A DNA stretch of 64,000 nt, from the NCBI GenBank assembly GCA_021234155.1, contig JAJEKV010000004.1, forward strand, positions 23,467,122 to 23,531,121. The letters run 5' to 3'. The stretch comes from Isoetes taiwanensis. Lineage: Eukaryota; Streptophyta; Lycopodiopsida; Isoetales; Isoetaceae. Below, piece after piece: positions 10,630-22,700 of the stretch. The stretch's first letter is position 1. Each line of letters begins with the position of its first letter. The position numbers were made by a program, and so were the translations under genes. Under the pieces are notes generated by a model, which worked only from the letters and a program-made list of their open reading frames with translations, did no database searches and was not told the DNA's origin.

Positions 10630-10642
10630 GGCTCTGATACCA
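10630..10642 (-). promoter_or_regulatory. Primer-binding site, initiator tRNA-Met
   Basis: TGGTATCAGAGCC in element orientation, one base after the 5' LTR; complementary to the 3' end of plant initiator tRNA-Met. Confidence 0.92.
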
Positions 10643-10643
10643 A

Positions 10644-11114
10644 TGAAACAGATCTTGGCTGCACCTGAGCCACAAGCCCATCAATCACACCTTCCGCCTC
10701 TACCCTCGGAATCCCCGATTCCCCCACGGTGTTGAGAGCCTTCCTAAGGCTCTGTAAGATGCAAGCAATCAACAATATGATTCAAAAGAGTTTTCTCTGT
10801 GGCAAAAACCGTGCCTCTGCTCCAAATCCTCCAGATTTTTATAGGGCACCAAATGGACTTGGGATTGTCTTAATGGAAGGCCAACAGGCCGAATTGGTGA
10901 TTCAAATCACCTCCCAGTTTCCTCCCCTCCAGGGCCTGATTCGAATGCCCAAAGGGCAGGCCCGTTGGCTGCCTGCGCCATAGCCATCCTTCGATGGCTT
11001 TTGGTTGACCCATCCAATGGGTTGTTGCCACCTCATCACTTTTAAAGGGTTTTATTTGCATAGCTAATGGTTTATTTGAATTGCTCCCTCTTATGACCCA
11101 TAATGTTCATAACA
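10644..11114 (-). repeat. 5' LTR of the minus-strand chromovirus
   Basis: 471 bp, homologous over its whole length to 3719-4193. The TSD TTGTG follows at 11115-11119. Confidence 0.92.
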
Positions 11115-11119
11115 TTGTG

Positions 11120-12684
11120 TTTCCTACCTCTCAAGCTTCAGGAAATAATATTGTTGAGAAGGTTTAGTCTTGATGTCGTTGCCTTTTATCAAGCAATTCA
11201 TGAATAGTGGGGAGCTCTCATGGTTTGTCTTTTTTTTTTCATGTTATTATTGTGTGCAAGAATTTTGTTTTCCACCCTCCAACTTGAAGTGGCATTTCAA
11301 ATAGTGGCCAACAAGGGAAGAGAATTTCTTGGCTGGTGTTTGTCTCTTCAAGAAGTGGACATATGCTGGTCTTAAAAAGCTTTAAGATTGTTTATCTTTC
11401 TTGCATGGATTCTCAATGGGCGACCTCCACTGAACTTGGATTTATTAAATTAGATAGGCTCATTCGACATGATTTAAAGAATCTACATGTGCCAAACAGA
11501 TGGCTTGCCACAAGAGGAAAATGGATTCTCAATGGGGTGATTTGAATTGTCAGAGTGAAGAGGAGACTGGTAATTTGAGAGGGAAAGCTCCATATTTTAG
11601 TCAAACAATTTCCGGCAATTGGATTTTGACCTTCTAAATAATGTGCGGTTCCCATTGAGGCAATCTCTAAAGACCGGAGATTGAAAAGCATGTCATGAAG
11701 AGCAAAGAATCATCACTTATTTTATTCAGAAATAGTTTCTGGCTCATTAGATATCAAAAGGGAAGGTTTTTCAGCAATGAAGAAGTTGTATCTTTATGTT
11801 CCAGAAAAGGAAATGGAAAACTCAAATGGTCTAAGACAAGCAGACCTCTTCCCAGCTGATATAGAAGAAATGGATCATTTGAACAGGATTCACAAAACCA
11901 TTATATATGTACATGATAAAGCAAATACATGAACCTTATTGCATGAACATTTATAATCGTAGACAAATGGCTAAACTGCATTTTGTTGCTAAACCTAGAC
12001 TGTCAAGTTTTGTGTAAACTGTATTAATCCTTTACGTTATTTCATTGATTTAGAAAATACTGTATCCAGAGGATTCTGCCTTGTCGTGAGTGGGGCAAGA
12101 ACCTGTACGATGGGGCACAGTTCGGAGCATGGCTTTTGTAAGTGGTGCTTATGAGCATGGAGATGATCTTCTAGCCTGCCCAATTGACCATAAGCAGTAA
12201 TCGTAGTTGTCCAACACTCCTCCCACTTCCATAACTGTTGATAAGAAACTACCTGTCCGCATATCCAAATTGAGTCTGATCCACTATATCATGCAACTCT
12301 TTACCCTCAGTGTGAAAATCACACATGCATCAAATAATGTAAAACTAGATTCACACCTCCACCTGGATTTTATCCAAATAACTGAAGGGCCTCTATGGTC
12401 TATCCTTATGAATATAACTCACAAACGTATGGAATTACATCTCTGCATTGCATTGCATCAAATGTCAAATCGAAGGCTCCACCCTTGCCATACATTCTAG
12501 AAAAGATTCTGAAAACTTAGTTTTGTCTAACCCTCAAAGTATTCAATCAATAGAACAACTAGGCCAAATATTTACAATCCAATAGAAGCCCTAGAAACTT
12601 GTAACCATGAACTGGAGTATGCCGAATTTTGAGCCACGCCAGACAGAAAAGAAGGAGCTAGTTTCCTATGCCTTGTGCAATTTT
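11120..12684. other. Intergenic, nothing recognised
   Basis: About 1.5 kb of unique-looking AT-rich sequence. A short phrase (GGATTCTCAATGGG) occurs twice around 11408 and 11522. No coding or RNA signal supported. Confidence 0.35.
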
Positions 12685-12688
12685 CATA

Positions 12689-12784
12689 AGGGCTTTCTAA
12701 ACATGTAACTCTTGGTGCCAAAGATCAGGATAGCCATGGCTATGCCGGGAAGTACTGCAATGCCAAATACTAAACCCCATCCCT
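12689..12784 (-). pseudogene. Possible NPF (NRT1/PTR) transporter fragment
   Basis: One minus-strand frame reads GWGLVFGIAVLPGIAMAILI then FGTKSYMFRKPL and stops. This resembles the conserved NPF stretch GWGxGFGIPxxxMxIxxxxFxxGTxxYRxxKP that forms a membrane helix. Upstream sequence on the same strand (13087-12884) includes a hydrophobic stretch (YQLILFISLLILVCDSNALY) and could be another membrane exon, but I do not recognise it. The fragment is short, so the match could be fortuitous. Confidence 0.35.
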
Positions 12785-13519
12785 AACATGCCAAAATAAC
12801 TCATGGGAAAAAACCCTGAAACTTCCCAAAGCTTGGCACCGATTGATTGTTGCTCAGAATGTGCAGAATTTCTTTCATGATTTTTACCTTAATTCCATCC
12901 AAATCAGCAAGTAAAGAGCATTGGAGTCGCAAACTAGAATGAGCAAAGAGATGAAGAGAATGAGCTGATAAAATAGACGATAACTTAGTAAAGTTGTGCC
13001 TGCAACACTGAGTTCAACATCCGGCGGCAACATTGCGGCACTTTTGCACAGCAGAATTTTTCTTGACTTGCCTTGAAAACAAAGCAATGAATCCCAATGC
13101 GCATCAAAATTATTTATGAAGAACTACACTGCATGCCATGGCTGACGTGTAAGCATTTAAAACAGAATAGAATCTACCCAGTGTAAATTACATAAGAGAG
13201 ATAATCATATTATAACACGATAGATCATAATAATATCCTTTATCACTAAATCTATCTTTATCATTAAATCCTGGCCCTTTTGGCCAGGTTCATACCAAAT
13301 GAGTGTCATGAATCTATCCGAAACAAGATGAAATATGTGAGAAATACGCAAGGAACACAAAAAAAAATACGATGGAAGATTGAAAATACTTGATATAACT
13401 GTGCAGAACACAAGGATTCGACCTAAAAAGCTCAAGACTGACGTTAAACCGGGATGGATCGAAAAGAATGAGACTCCACTATATATACATAGACGAATGG
13501 TCAGGATTGCACCACTCCA

Positions 13520-14161
13520 ATGGATGAGTTCATGCCAACTGTCGCACATGCACATAGATTCTGGAATGTTCTAGAACCTTCTAGAAACTACTATGCATCA
13601 CCCTCACCCCCGCCTCCTTATAAGTATGCCTCAACCCCGCCTCCGTCAACTTTGCCACCGCCTCCTTATAAGTACCCCTCGCCCCTGCTTCTGCCACCTT
13701 TGCCATCGCCTCTTTACAAGTACCCTCGACCCTGCCTCCATCACCTTTGCCACCGCCTCCTTACAAGTTACCCTCGCCCCTGCTTCTGTCACCTTTGCTA
13801 CCGCCTCCTTACAAGTACCCCTTGCCCCTCCTCCGTCACCTTTGTCACTGCCTCTTTACAAGTACCCCTCTCCCTTCCTCCTCCCTCTAAGTACCCCTCA
13901 CCTTCACCCCCACCTCTAAAGCCTTCGCCACTGCCTCTCTTTAAGTACCCCTCATCACCGCCTCCATACAAGTATCCATCACCCCCTCCTTCGGTGCCTT
14001 CACCACCACCTCCCTACAAGTATCCCTCCCCACCTCCTCCTTATCAAGTATTCGTCACCATCTTCTCCAACACCATCACCACCAGCCCCTTCACCATCTT
14101 ATCGCGCTCATCTTCAAAGATCAATATCAGATTTGTTTCAACATTAGGATTTCAAGTTTGA
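13520..14161 (+). pseudogene. Decayed duplicate of the extensin-like gene
   Basis: The body carries YYASPSPPPPYKYAS, PPPPYKYPSP and the segment SPPPSVPSPPPPYKYPSPPP, and it ends STLGFQV like the copy at 1678-2373. The signal peptide is absent; the frame enters from unrelated sequence (MDEFMPTVAHAHRFWN). Between about 13730 and 13860 the frame changes to HHLCHRLLTS-type peptide (the Pro repeats read out of frame) and later returns, so two offsetting frameshifts have occurred. A second disruption gives YQVFVTIFSNTITTS near the end. Downstream sequence (14204-14405) matches that of the first copy. It would not make a secreted extensin. Confidence 0.8.
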
Positions 14162-14203
14162 CCTCTTATGCTACCTTATTGCCATGTTCGAATGTGTATG
14201 CCA

Positions 14204-14405
14204 CCTCATCACCATCAACACACCTTATCACCATCACCATCAACATGTTATAATGTCATGTTATAATGTTATTCTTTGTATGATAATATTCATTTTCTTA
14301 ATATAACATATTTATTTATTTATTTATTACAATTTCCCTATTTTCTTTTGAATTATATCTTAAAATAATAAAATGCAATTTTTTCTTATAAAATAATAAA
14401 ATACA
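14204..14405. repeat. Duplicated extensin 3' flank
   Basis: Matches about 2425-2655: CATCACCATCAACA units, then ATTTTCTTAATATAACATAT, an ATTT run, and TTTTCTTTTGAATTATA with an A/T-rich end. It shows the duplication extended beyond the coding region. Confidence 0.75.
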
Positions 14406-14664
14406 ATATATATTTTTAGCGCAACAACCCAACCCTAGGTGTCACGTTATCTTGAAGCCTAGCCCTCCGCGTGTTCTAAAAATTTAGATGGACTTATCCT
14501 AAACCATTGGATCTTGATCTAAGAAATTGTGGGGCTGAAAAAATTAGACTGGAATCGTTGCCTCGTCCGTTCGTGCTATTCCTTACTCTGCGCCTTTTTG
14601 TCGACTTGTTGTATAATCGTATAGGATTTGGGCCAAAAGGTCTTGGCGGAACTTCATTTTTGTT

Positions 14665-14718
14665 GTTGCCGCCGCCGCCGTCGTCGTCGCCGTCGCCGTC
14701 GTCGTCGTTGTTGTTGTA
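14665..14718. repeat. Trinucleotide microsatellite (GCC/GTC/GTT)n
   Basis: An uninterrupted run of NCC, GTC and GTT triplets; unstable low-complexity sequence. Confidence 0.85.
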
Positions 14719-14761
14719 TTCAAAGTGATAATTTAACCAACTGAATTCTTGTTCTTAACAG

Positions 14762-15014
14762 ACGGGAAAGTTCAAGCAATATGCCTTTATTGAATTCCAA
14801 TCAGCTAAGGTGCAGTATTCGATGATTTACATGCGCCCAGATTTGACTTATGCAGGTGGTTGCTATTGTCACTGAATGCATCAATTTATAATGTTCAGAT
14901 TTGACTCATGCAGGTGTTGCCATTGTCACTGAATGCATGCACAATTTTCTTATGTTTGGATCAATGTTACAAATGAAGCTTGTCCCTGTAGAGAAACTTC
15001 ACCCTGAATTGTAA
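14762..15014 (+). pseudogene. NIFK-like RRM nucleolar protein remnant
   Basis: Exon 14762-14809 (after ACAG, before a GT) reads TGKFKQYAFIEFQSAK, the RNP1 region of an RRM. After an intron-like gap, TGCAG is followed at 14856 by VVAIVTEC-type coding that stops at once; then the acceptor and start of the exon repeat at 14914, reading VAIVTECMHNFLMFGSMLQM and KLVPVEKLHPEL before a stop. The order and wording match the MKI67-FHA-interacting nucleolar phosphoprotein family (…HYAFIEF…MNNYLLFGHxLxCKVVPxExxHPxLW). The doubled acceptor, early stop and missing flanks indicate a broken copy. Confidence 0.65.
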
Positions 15015-16323
15015 GCTGAAGCATAAGCTGAATTGTAAGACTTGATTTTGCCATACCTTTTTGTCAATTTGCAGGTGAAAGGGAGCATTAACTTATCATG
15101 TCCTGCCCATTAACTTATATCTTTCTGACATCGGGATCGACAGGACACTCATCGGTGCATCATTGTGGCATCAGCTTTGCTTCACATTAACTTGCCTCGT
15201 ATCTCAAACACTTTGCACTTGCTCCAAATTTATGCCTTTTATTTTTGAAATCCTTGACATTAGTTATGCTGTCTTGCAAACCTGTCTCTGTTGAGCTAAT
15301 CCTTCCTGGGAATTATTGGGTTTCTAAGACAAATATCAAGGTTTGAAAATGATTAGGGCCATTTGTTCTAATGAAACAAACCCTGTTTCAATTCGATTCC
15401 ACTCTGATTTAATCCTACTTAAGTAAGAATAGAATGATACGATGATGCATGGGACTTACATTTTGTTAAGAGTAAGTTCTTAGGTTATTAATTTGTGGCA
15501 TGAGCTTGCTCATTACTTATGAAATAGATAGTTTTGGTTTTGTTTTATTGAGACCCGACTTATTTTCGAACATGATCCCCCCAACACATAACAACAAACG
15601 CATAACAACCATTGACATTAACAACCAACACATAACTACCATTGACATTAATTAACACAACTATTAACACAAACCCCCCCAACAGCTCTCGTTTCCCGGA
15701 GTCACCCCCGTGTGAATATGCACCCAAACCACAGGGGGTTTTAGGGAGGATTTAATTTTTATATGTTGGATGTAATGGTTTGTGTTGCCAAAAAATTAAA
15801 ACAAATAAAACATAAGTAAAAGTTACCATAAAGATAGAGCAGATTGATCCCATTATTCTGAAAGTCATAAAGTTTGCAACACCCATACACAAACATTTTT
15901 CAACTGGAATTTAACAGCAGCCTTTGGCCTCCATGGATTCTTGTGGTGAAAAACCAAAGTGGGAAACTTTTCTGCTTGTTAGCACAAGGATCTAGAAGCC
16001 TTGGAATTTGCTTAATAACTGCCTCAAAATCTAAAAATGCATGGTAATTTTTTGCAAGCTTCATTCGGAATGAGCCATAAAACAATATCCAATAGCGCAA
16101 TCCTGTATTAATCAGCTGGTAGGATGTGAAAGCCTACCAAACCCGGCCGAAACATTGCTGTTTTAGCATAGATAACTTAACCAAACATATCTATTCATAC
16201 ACTATCAAAAAGATCTCGGAGAGAGCTTTCCAACGCAATAAAAATCATCTCAAACAGAGCTCTGGATCAAAAGTTATGATAAGAAATGTGTTGCCGGCGG
16301 GGAAACTGCACTACATGCGCCCT
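15015..16323. other. Intergenic, nothing recognised
   Basis: AT-rich. Positions about 15585-15680 contain imprecise repeats of ACACATAACAACCATTGACATT. No gene supported. Confidence 0.35.
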
Positions 16324-16527
16324 TCAAGCCCTTCATGTGCCCATTATGCACCACACACACAAAAAGAGGGCTTTTGTTGTGAGCCATTGGTTGTTGGCCA
16401 TTGAAAAAAAAAGGCTAAAATCAATGGCCCTTCATGTGCCCATTATGCACCACACGCACAAAAAAAGGGCTTTTGTTGTGAGCCATTGGTCGTTGACCAT
16501 TGCAAAAAAAAAAGGCTAAAATCAATG
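16324..16527. repeat. Tandem duplication, ~103 bp unit
   Basis: Two near-identical copies of CCCTTCATGTGCCCATTATG ... AAAGGCTAAAATCAATGGC sit head to tail. The plus-strand frames over them are by-products. Confidence 0.85.
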
Positions 16528-17419
16528 GCTCAGAAATGGTGCACTCTAGATGTACGCATTAGTACATCCATTTGAATACATCACGAAGTCATAGGAAAAC
16601 CTTAGTGAAAGGCGTACAAAAACACAAAAGAAACCCCCTGTTATTATGCTACATATTCCATTGACTGAGCCATTTTCTTTCTCAGTATATGCTAGAACCA
16701 TGGCATGTTCAACGCCACGTCCTTTGCTTAGTTGAAGCTGTGGAACTTGATACCTACCTCTTTCCATCTGCATAGTATTTGTTTTGGACCCAAAATGTAT
16801 TTATTGATCTGCTATTTCCGTTTTTCTGTTTTTTTCTTGCATCGTGTCTCACCAATTATCCGAACATTTATGTTTAAGCATTAGGACTAAATATGCAGGC
16901 CTGTACAAACAATAGCTATGACAAACAAAGCGATTAGCATTCAAGATAAGCAGATGATAACTGCTCACCAAAAGACAGGAAGAAGCGAGCCACAAATGAT
17001 CTAACTGTGAAAGGTAAGATAAGTCACACATTCTCAAACTTATTGTCTTTACAAAATTACAACAGTTTTTTTAAACATGTTAATAGATTATCAAAGCTCT
17101 TTTCAAGTCTGTGGATCAAAGCCTATTGGAGCTCTAGCCATGCATACCTGTTGGACAGTTGGACACTGCAACTGTTTGTCACATCCTCTTTAGTGTACCT
17201 CAAGTATTAGGTTAGCTGCATTGCTTCACAGGTGACTGAGTGTGACTTCTTCTGGGTCGAGATTAATAGTTGTAAAATCTGATAGTTTATTTACGTATTC
17301 AACATGCAATAAACATAAGCTTCTTTAGTTATCCGAGGTCATTGCTTACTACCAAGCTCAAAATGTGCAAATCATATCATTTAAGACATTCAACACTTCT
17401 ATTAGTATGCTCATACTGA

Positions 17420-17530
17420 AGAAACTGAGAAAGAAATAAAGAAAGAAAGAATGATTTTTATCGTCCGCTGAGACCAATCGGCCTATGGGACCTAGAAGGA
17501 GCGCATCAAACTTATTAGTGTCCAGGGTTT
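17420..17530 (-). repeat. LINE/SINE-type 3' tail fragment with (CTTT)n
   Basis: In minus orientation: GGTCCCATAGGCCGATTGGT, CTCAGCGGACGATAAAAATC, then a (TTTC)n run. The same module occurs at 41290-41391 and 61903-61995 with other microsatellites, which suggests a family of retroposons with a common 3' end. Confidence 0.55.
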
Positions 17531-17646
17531 TACCTCCCCCCGAAGGGTTTTCGAGGGAAAAACAGTGGCAGTAATAAGAATGATGTCAAACTATACATGT
17601 ATATATCATCATGAAAGAGTATGGTGTCTTTGCAATTTGATGGTTA

Positions 17647-17966
17647 GGGTGAAAGCATGCTAGGGTGTACCATCTAAAGTACTTCTTAGGGAGTGCAAAA
17701 CTACCCAGAAAAGTACCCAGCACTGGGTACTGGAAACTTGCATAAATGCTGCAATAAATAATAAGTTTGAGAGTTAGTCCATTTATATTAGTCTCTAATA
17801 GTATTGTTACTCTAATACTATAGATTGACATGTTATTGACCTTCAATTCAAAAATTTTCAATTGATTTTAATGGAAAGAAAAAACAGAAAGTACCAGTTT
17901 TAAAAGTACCCAGTGTAGGTACTTTTGAGGGTTCTAAAAGTGGTACACCGTAGCATGCTTTTACCC
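17647..17966. mobile_element. MITE, ~320 bp, long imperfect TIRs
   Basis: The ends are imperfect inverted repeats of about 85 bp (left GGGTGAAAGCATGCTAGGGT, right in reverse complement GGGTAAAAGCATGCTACGGT). GTTA borders both ends (17643-17646 and 17967-17970). The GGGT terminus and a TTA-containing duplication recall Tourist/PIF-Harbinger MITEs. An internal motif GTACCCAGCACTGGGTAC is itself palindromic. Confidence 0.75.
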
Positions 17967-17970
17967 GTTA

Positions 17971-18550
17971 ATCAAAGTAAGTCATCAAATGATGTGTCGT
18001 ACTTAATTTCTTTGGTGTTGGATGCATTTGATCAGTTCGCCATGCAAATCTTATTGCAAATTTTTTGCTGCGCATAGTTGCAAAGATCTGATCATTCAAT
18101 ATGAGCACTTAACAACAAATAGACATACACAAAGCTTTAAGGATTTTGATCAGGGAGATAGGACAGATTTAAAGCTTCAACAAAGCAGAGCACAAACGTA
18201 TTTCATGTGTTATTTGAAGAAACCATCATCCAATTAAATTGGGATTATGTCAACTTTAAAATCACGCCAACCTACTGTTGTCTTCTAGGGGATTTTTGTT
18301 TTTTTTAATCTTTTTTTTGGACTTGATAAATAACATAAGGTTGCAATTCACATGTGTCGTTTCATATGCGAATTGAAATATGTAAAAATGAAGAGCAAGT
18401 TGCTAAGATAGATGAGACCAAAATTGAACAGCATTTAGATGAAAATATTAGGTTTGATAATAACAGATTATATTATTTGCGAGGCTATTGCAGACCCGAA
18501 ATTATGGATACATGACACAAATATCATACAAAAATATCATATATTCCAAT
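17971..18550. other. Intergenic
   Basis: Nothing recognised between the MITE and the minus-strand gene end at 18557. Confidence 0.35.
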
Positions 18551-18556
18551 AAAACA

Positions 18557-19590
18557 TTAAGGGATCAGTCCAAGTTTTTCCACGTATTTAACAAGGTGTG
18601 GTTCCATGTCAACCGTTCTATCTAATTCTGGGTGTGAATCTAACACTTCACGAACTGTCATCCCCATAGCCAAATTATTCATAATAGACATAAACTTCAC
18701 CAGAAAATCATCTATCGAAAAAAAATTTGGATCATAAGATGGTGTGTTTGATTGTAGAAGCATTTGAGTGCATCATCATCCACTATGATTATATCATCCT
18801 TATTCTCGATACCAAGTTCGTCCATCATGTTACTCAAGTGTTTGATGAAGATAGGCTTGCCTGTTGGATCCTTGGGATTAGTGAACTTCATACATTTGTG
18901 ATGATCCCAAAAGGTCAACCAATGTCTACCCATTCCCCCCAGTGCCTCCAAAGTTCCTTAGTTCCATGGATGACCTCTAACACCTATAAGAGCCTCTCGG
19001 GCAATATAACCTCCAACATGAAGCTCCAAGCACGTTGTATCAATTGGAGCAAATGCCTCGACGAGGTAAGCAGCCAAAGACAGGGGAAATCCATTTTTAT
19101 TTAAGGGGCCCTTCTCCTTAGTTAGTAGCTCGTACTTGATTTCACCACTTGAGAGAGGGTCCCGATCCTCGTCCTCTTCTGACTCATCCTGATCCTGATC
19201 CTGATTCGTATGATAGAATATAGTTGTTAAGTCTGGATCATCTAGAAGAAAACATTCGCATGCACTGCTATTGTCACCCGTGGCATTAGCATTATCATAT
19301 TCCTCGTCTGACAACATGGATATCATAATGAAGATCACATGTGCCATCTTCCGTGCTGTTCGCAGCTCATTATCCCTAACATCATATATTAGGCATTCCT
19401 CTCTAATAACTTTGAGGCACTCCAGATCATGAGCAGCGGATAGTGCATGCAGATGTGAGTCACCTGAAGGACAAACGATGACAATAGTAAAGGACCTCTC
19501 AGTTGTCAATCCTATACAGTTGGTAAAGAAGATGATGTAATCCTTCTGGTTCGTGCCCATATCTCCTCTCCTACCCCTGCTGTCCAACTC
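18557..19590 (-). pseudogene. C-terminal part of a methyltransferase-like protein gene, cut by LINE A
   Basis: The frame 19587-18958 begins FELDSRGRRGD just after the LINE tail. It reads DYIIFFTNCIGLTTERSFTI, VIVCPSGDSHLHALSAAHDL, then an acidic stretch (QDQDQDESEEDEDRDPLSS) and the block LNKNGFPLSLAAYLVEAFAP followed by DTTCLELHVGGYIAREALIG. That last block has the shape of the N6/N4-type MTase segment (substrate-strand helix, then D-x-x-L-D-l-x-x-G-x-G-x-x-x-x-A), although the classic DPPY motif is not seen and G-x-G has become VGG. Frameshifts near 18950 and 18760 lead into DFLVKFMSIMNN... and a stop at 18557. The N-terminal part lies at 24170-24985. Function is inference; I have seen no named family for certain. 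Confidence 0.45.
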
Positions 19591-19744
19591 AAAGAAATGA
19601 AATGAAATTTATTATTACGTCTTCGAGACCGCCAGACCTATGAGACGTTTACATAGTACAATCAAAATCATAAAATAAATCATCCAGTGCATCCTCTGAA
19701 AATAACGCATTGGGCTCCTCCACATCTATCTCCTCCATATTTTG

Positions 19745-22700
19745 TTATTTCAATCGTTCCTCTCTATGTATGAGCATCTCAACGATGCACCCTCCAACAC
19801 ATGACCCTGGATACTGAAAAAAATCATTAATTGAAGCAGCACCAATTCCATACCTTGCTCTTATATGAGAATAGGCATCACAGAAGAGCAAAACACGAGC
19901 CTCATCCTCCACCATCCCTGCATCACATATTTTACAGCATCTAAAATCATGTGCAATGTCTGCCCATCTCCCGACCTCTACACCAAGTCGGTGTGAACTT
20001 AACCTGATTCTAGCAATAGTTTGCCTGTGTTTCACTGATATGGGTTCTCTGAGATATTGTGCTTCCTAAAAAGAGGGATTCATATGAGCCCTATAATACT
20101 CTTTCTTTACTGCCGGCACGCTCCATGATTTATTTAGAAAATTCACTTTAACCCAACTATCAATATCCTTTTTGTGCACCTCCAATTCCTCAATATTCAT
20201 CCCCCATTTCACAAGCCACCTATTAACATCTGCATACCACCCCTTATTCCTGGTTTCTTCCAAAGCGAGTCTGGGCAAGCTATTGATTGGCATATCATAC
20301 AAGACCTTACTCACATAGCGTAACAATCTGCTGAGAGCTTCAGCTTCAAGTGACATCATCCCGCACTCTACTAGCATCATATCATATGGTGTTTGCATTT
20401 TAGTACCCAATTCAGTATGAAAAAATTTCTTTTGTATTTTTTCCACTTTTTTCCATCTGTCATTAGCAAGGCCGGGTCCCCAGACTTCACATCCATAGAG
20501 CACCACAGTTTGCACAAGCACTTTGTAAAGCATGCGCTTCATTTCAAATTCCAGATATCAGCACTTACACACTTTCTCTGCATAGCATATAATGCTTTTA
20601 GGCCAGCATTCACTCTATGTTCAACGGCTTAATTCCAATTAGGGCTCTTATCTACATTCAAGCCTAAATATTTATAATTCTCCATAATCTCCACTCCCTC
20701 ATCCATATAATATAGACGGACATGATCTACCTTATTCGCACCAAAAATCACAGCCTTGATCTTATCCTGCATATCCATAGTAACACAAAACTTTGCAAGC
20801 ACATCCAGATGTTTTTGCATCCCCTGTATGCTTCGAGAAAGCAACACAACATCATCTGCATATAATAAAAGCATAAGAACACACCCATTTAAAGGTGTAC
20901 CATCCCCTCCATGTGCTTGTATCCATCCTTCGAGCTGGTCTATAAATAGGCCAAATAAGGCAGGTGACAAAGGGCAGCCTTGTTTCACTCCCATGTTACT
21001 TTCTACCACCTCATCACATAATCCTAAAAAAGGAAATGATAATTGCACAAGTACTTTCTTATAAAGCACACCCACAGCCTGCCTAAGCTTTGTTGGGATA
21101 TTCAAATCCATCATCCTGCGCCACAAATTCTGCCTATCCACCATGTCAAAGGCTTTGCAGAAGTCTACAAACGTAGCATACATGGGTTTCTTTTTACCAA
21201 TGACCGAATCCATCATAGCACGGAGAGTAACCAAATGATCAGTGGTGGACCTCTTGGGTCTAAAACCCGCCTGCCCTACTGCTCTGATCTTATGATCTTC
21301 TGTCCAAGTGCTTATTTTGCACTCAAGTATGGAAGCAAACAATTTTGCATAAAGACTACCAACCATGATGGTACGATAATTTCCCGGATCAGCCTCATCA
21401 CTTGATTTATGCAACAGTACAACCCTGTTTATCTGCCAGGATGGGGGAAACCCATCTCTCACGGCCATATTAAACATAACCACCAACTTATTTGCAACTT
21501 CTCCTCCAGCTCATTTAAGCATTTCGGCCATAAGGCCACAAGCATCTGCGGCTTTGCCATTAGCAAGTCTCTTAAGTCCATCTTGTATATCATTAATAGT
21601 AAAAGTAAGCACATTCGTGTCTACTTCTTCTGCCATTTTACCCTCAGCCCCAGGCACATTGTATAGTTTCCACACATGTGCTATCAGAGCATCAACATGC
21701 AACCCGCTAGCCCTATATTCCGTCGGTTTAGGTCTCTTCCAGAATTGTTTGGGTTCAGTCAACAACTCTTCCACCATTTTCTTGTTTTTATTGTACAAGT
21801 ATGCACGCTTCTTGCTTTTGAGCATCTTAATTTATGCTTTTCTTTCATGCACTTTATGTAACCCTTGTGCTGCTTTAAATTTTAACCTTTGCTGCTTGCA
21901 TTCCGCATCAAACCATGCATTGCAAGGTAATCCTTTCCGCTGGCGATAAGAAATAAAACAACTGTCAGCAGATTGAACCAAAATCTTAGTCATTGCATCA
22001 CTCATTTTCTGTACTGTATTAGGCCAAACAAGAGAAGCCACTTTCTGCTCACACAATTTGCTATATTCGTCTGCCTTATCATATTTCAAGCATAACCGTT
22101 TACCTTTAACTGGAACATCCTGTTGTCTATATTGGCACTGTACATTGATTTCTATGAATATAGGCACATGATCAGAATTCTCATTTTCGTCTCCAATTGT
22201 CAGACTAACAACATGTTCAACAAAAGCCGGTTTGGCGATGATATAATCTACAACGCTTGCATTTTTACAAGTGCGTTTACCAGAACCCGGATATCTAGCT
22301 GCACCATTGAAAATCACCATCTCGAAACCACTACACAGGTGCAAGACATGACGTTCTTGTGGGGTTGGCCATTTCACACTGTCATCTGATATCCTATTCC
22401 ATCCCAATATCTTTAACTCGTCACTATCCAGCATTTCTAACCATTCTGCATCTCCATTCGGACTGACCAAAGCTGCTTGATAGTTTCCAGTACGACCATT
22501 AAAGTCTCCCATCAATAGAACCTCACCTGTCAGACAATGTTAAAATATCCTGCTCCAGATGAAAAAATGGATCGTCTTTATCTATATTCTCTTTATTATA
22601 AACGGGAGAATCCCTTGGCGGGAAATAACAGCCCGCCACATATATCTTACCATTCCTGCCTGGCAGCTCAATCCAAATATATTGTGTGGATGTTTTATGC

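Larger units (their letters stand above)
3719..11114 (-). mobile_element. Ty3/gypsy chromovirus, internally deleted, with a nested DNA element
   Basis: A structurally bounded LTR retrotransposon on the minus strand: 5' LTR 10644-11114, PBS 10630-10642, gag 10598 downward, protease, integrase with a chromodomain-like end, PPT 4196-4207, 3' LTR 3719-4193, TSD TTGTG on both sides. Protease runs to about 5305 and the next recognisable sequence (5301) is already mid-integrase, so reverse transcriptase, RNase H and the integrase N-terminus are missing. Gag is split by a 3.5 kb element at 6128-9666. Several frameshifts remain in gag and pol. The copy is therefore non-autonomous. LTRs differ by scattered substitutions and small indels (475 and 471 bp), indicating an older insertion than the 27-34 kb element. 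Confidence 0.92.

Noticed and set aside
10630-10642. tRNA gene at TGGTATCAGAGCC sites (10630, 27517, 63260)
   Set aside because: Only the tRNA 3' complement is present, at the PBS position after an LTR; no cloverleaf.
14806-14860. Copia RNase H-like phrase (YSMIYMRPDLTYAGG)
   Set aside because: Resembles the copia MVCTRPDxxYAVG motif, but it falls in the intron of the NIFK-like remnant with no other copia sequence nearby.
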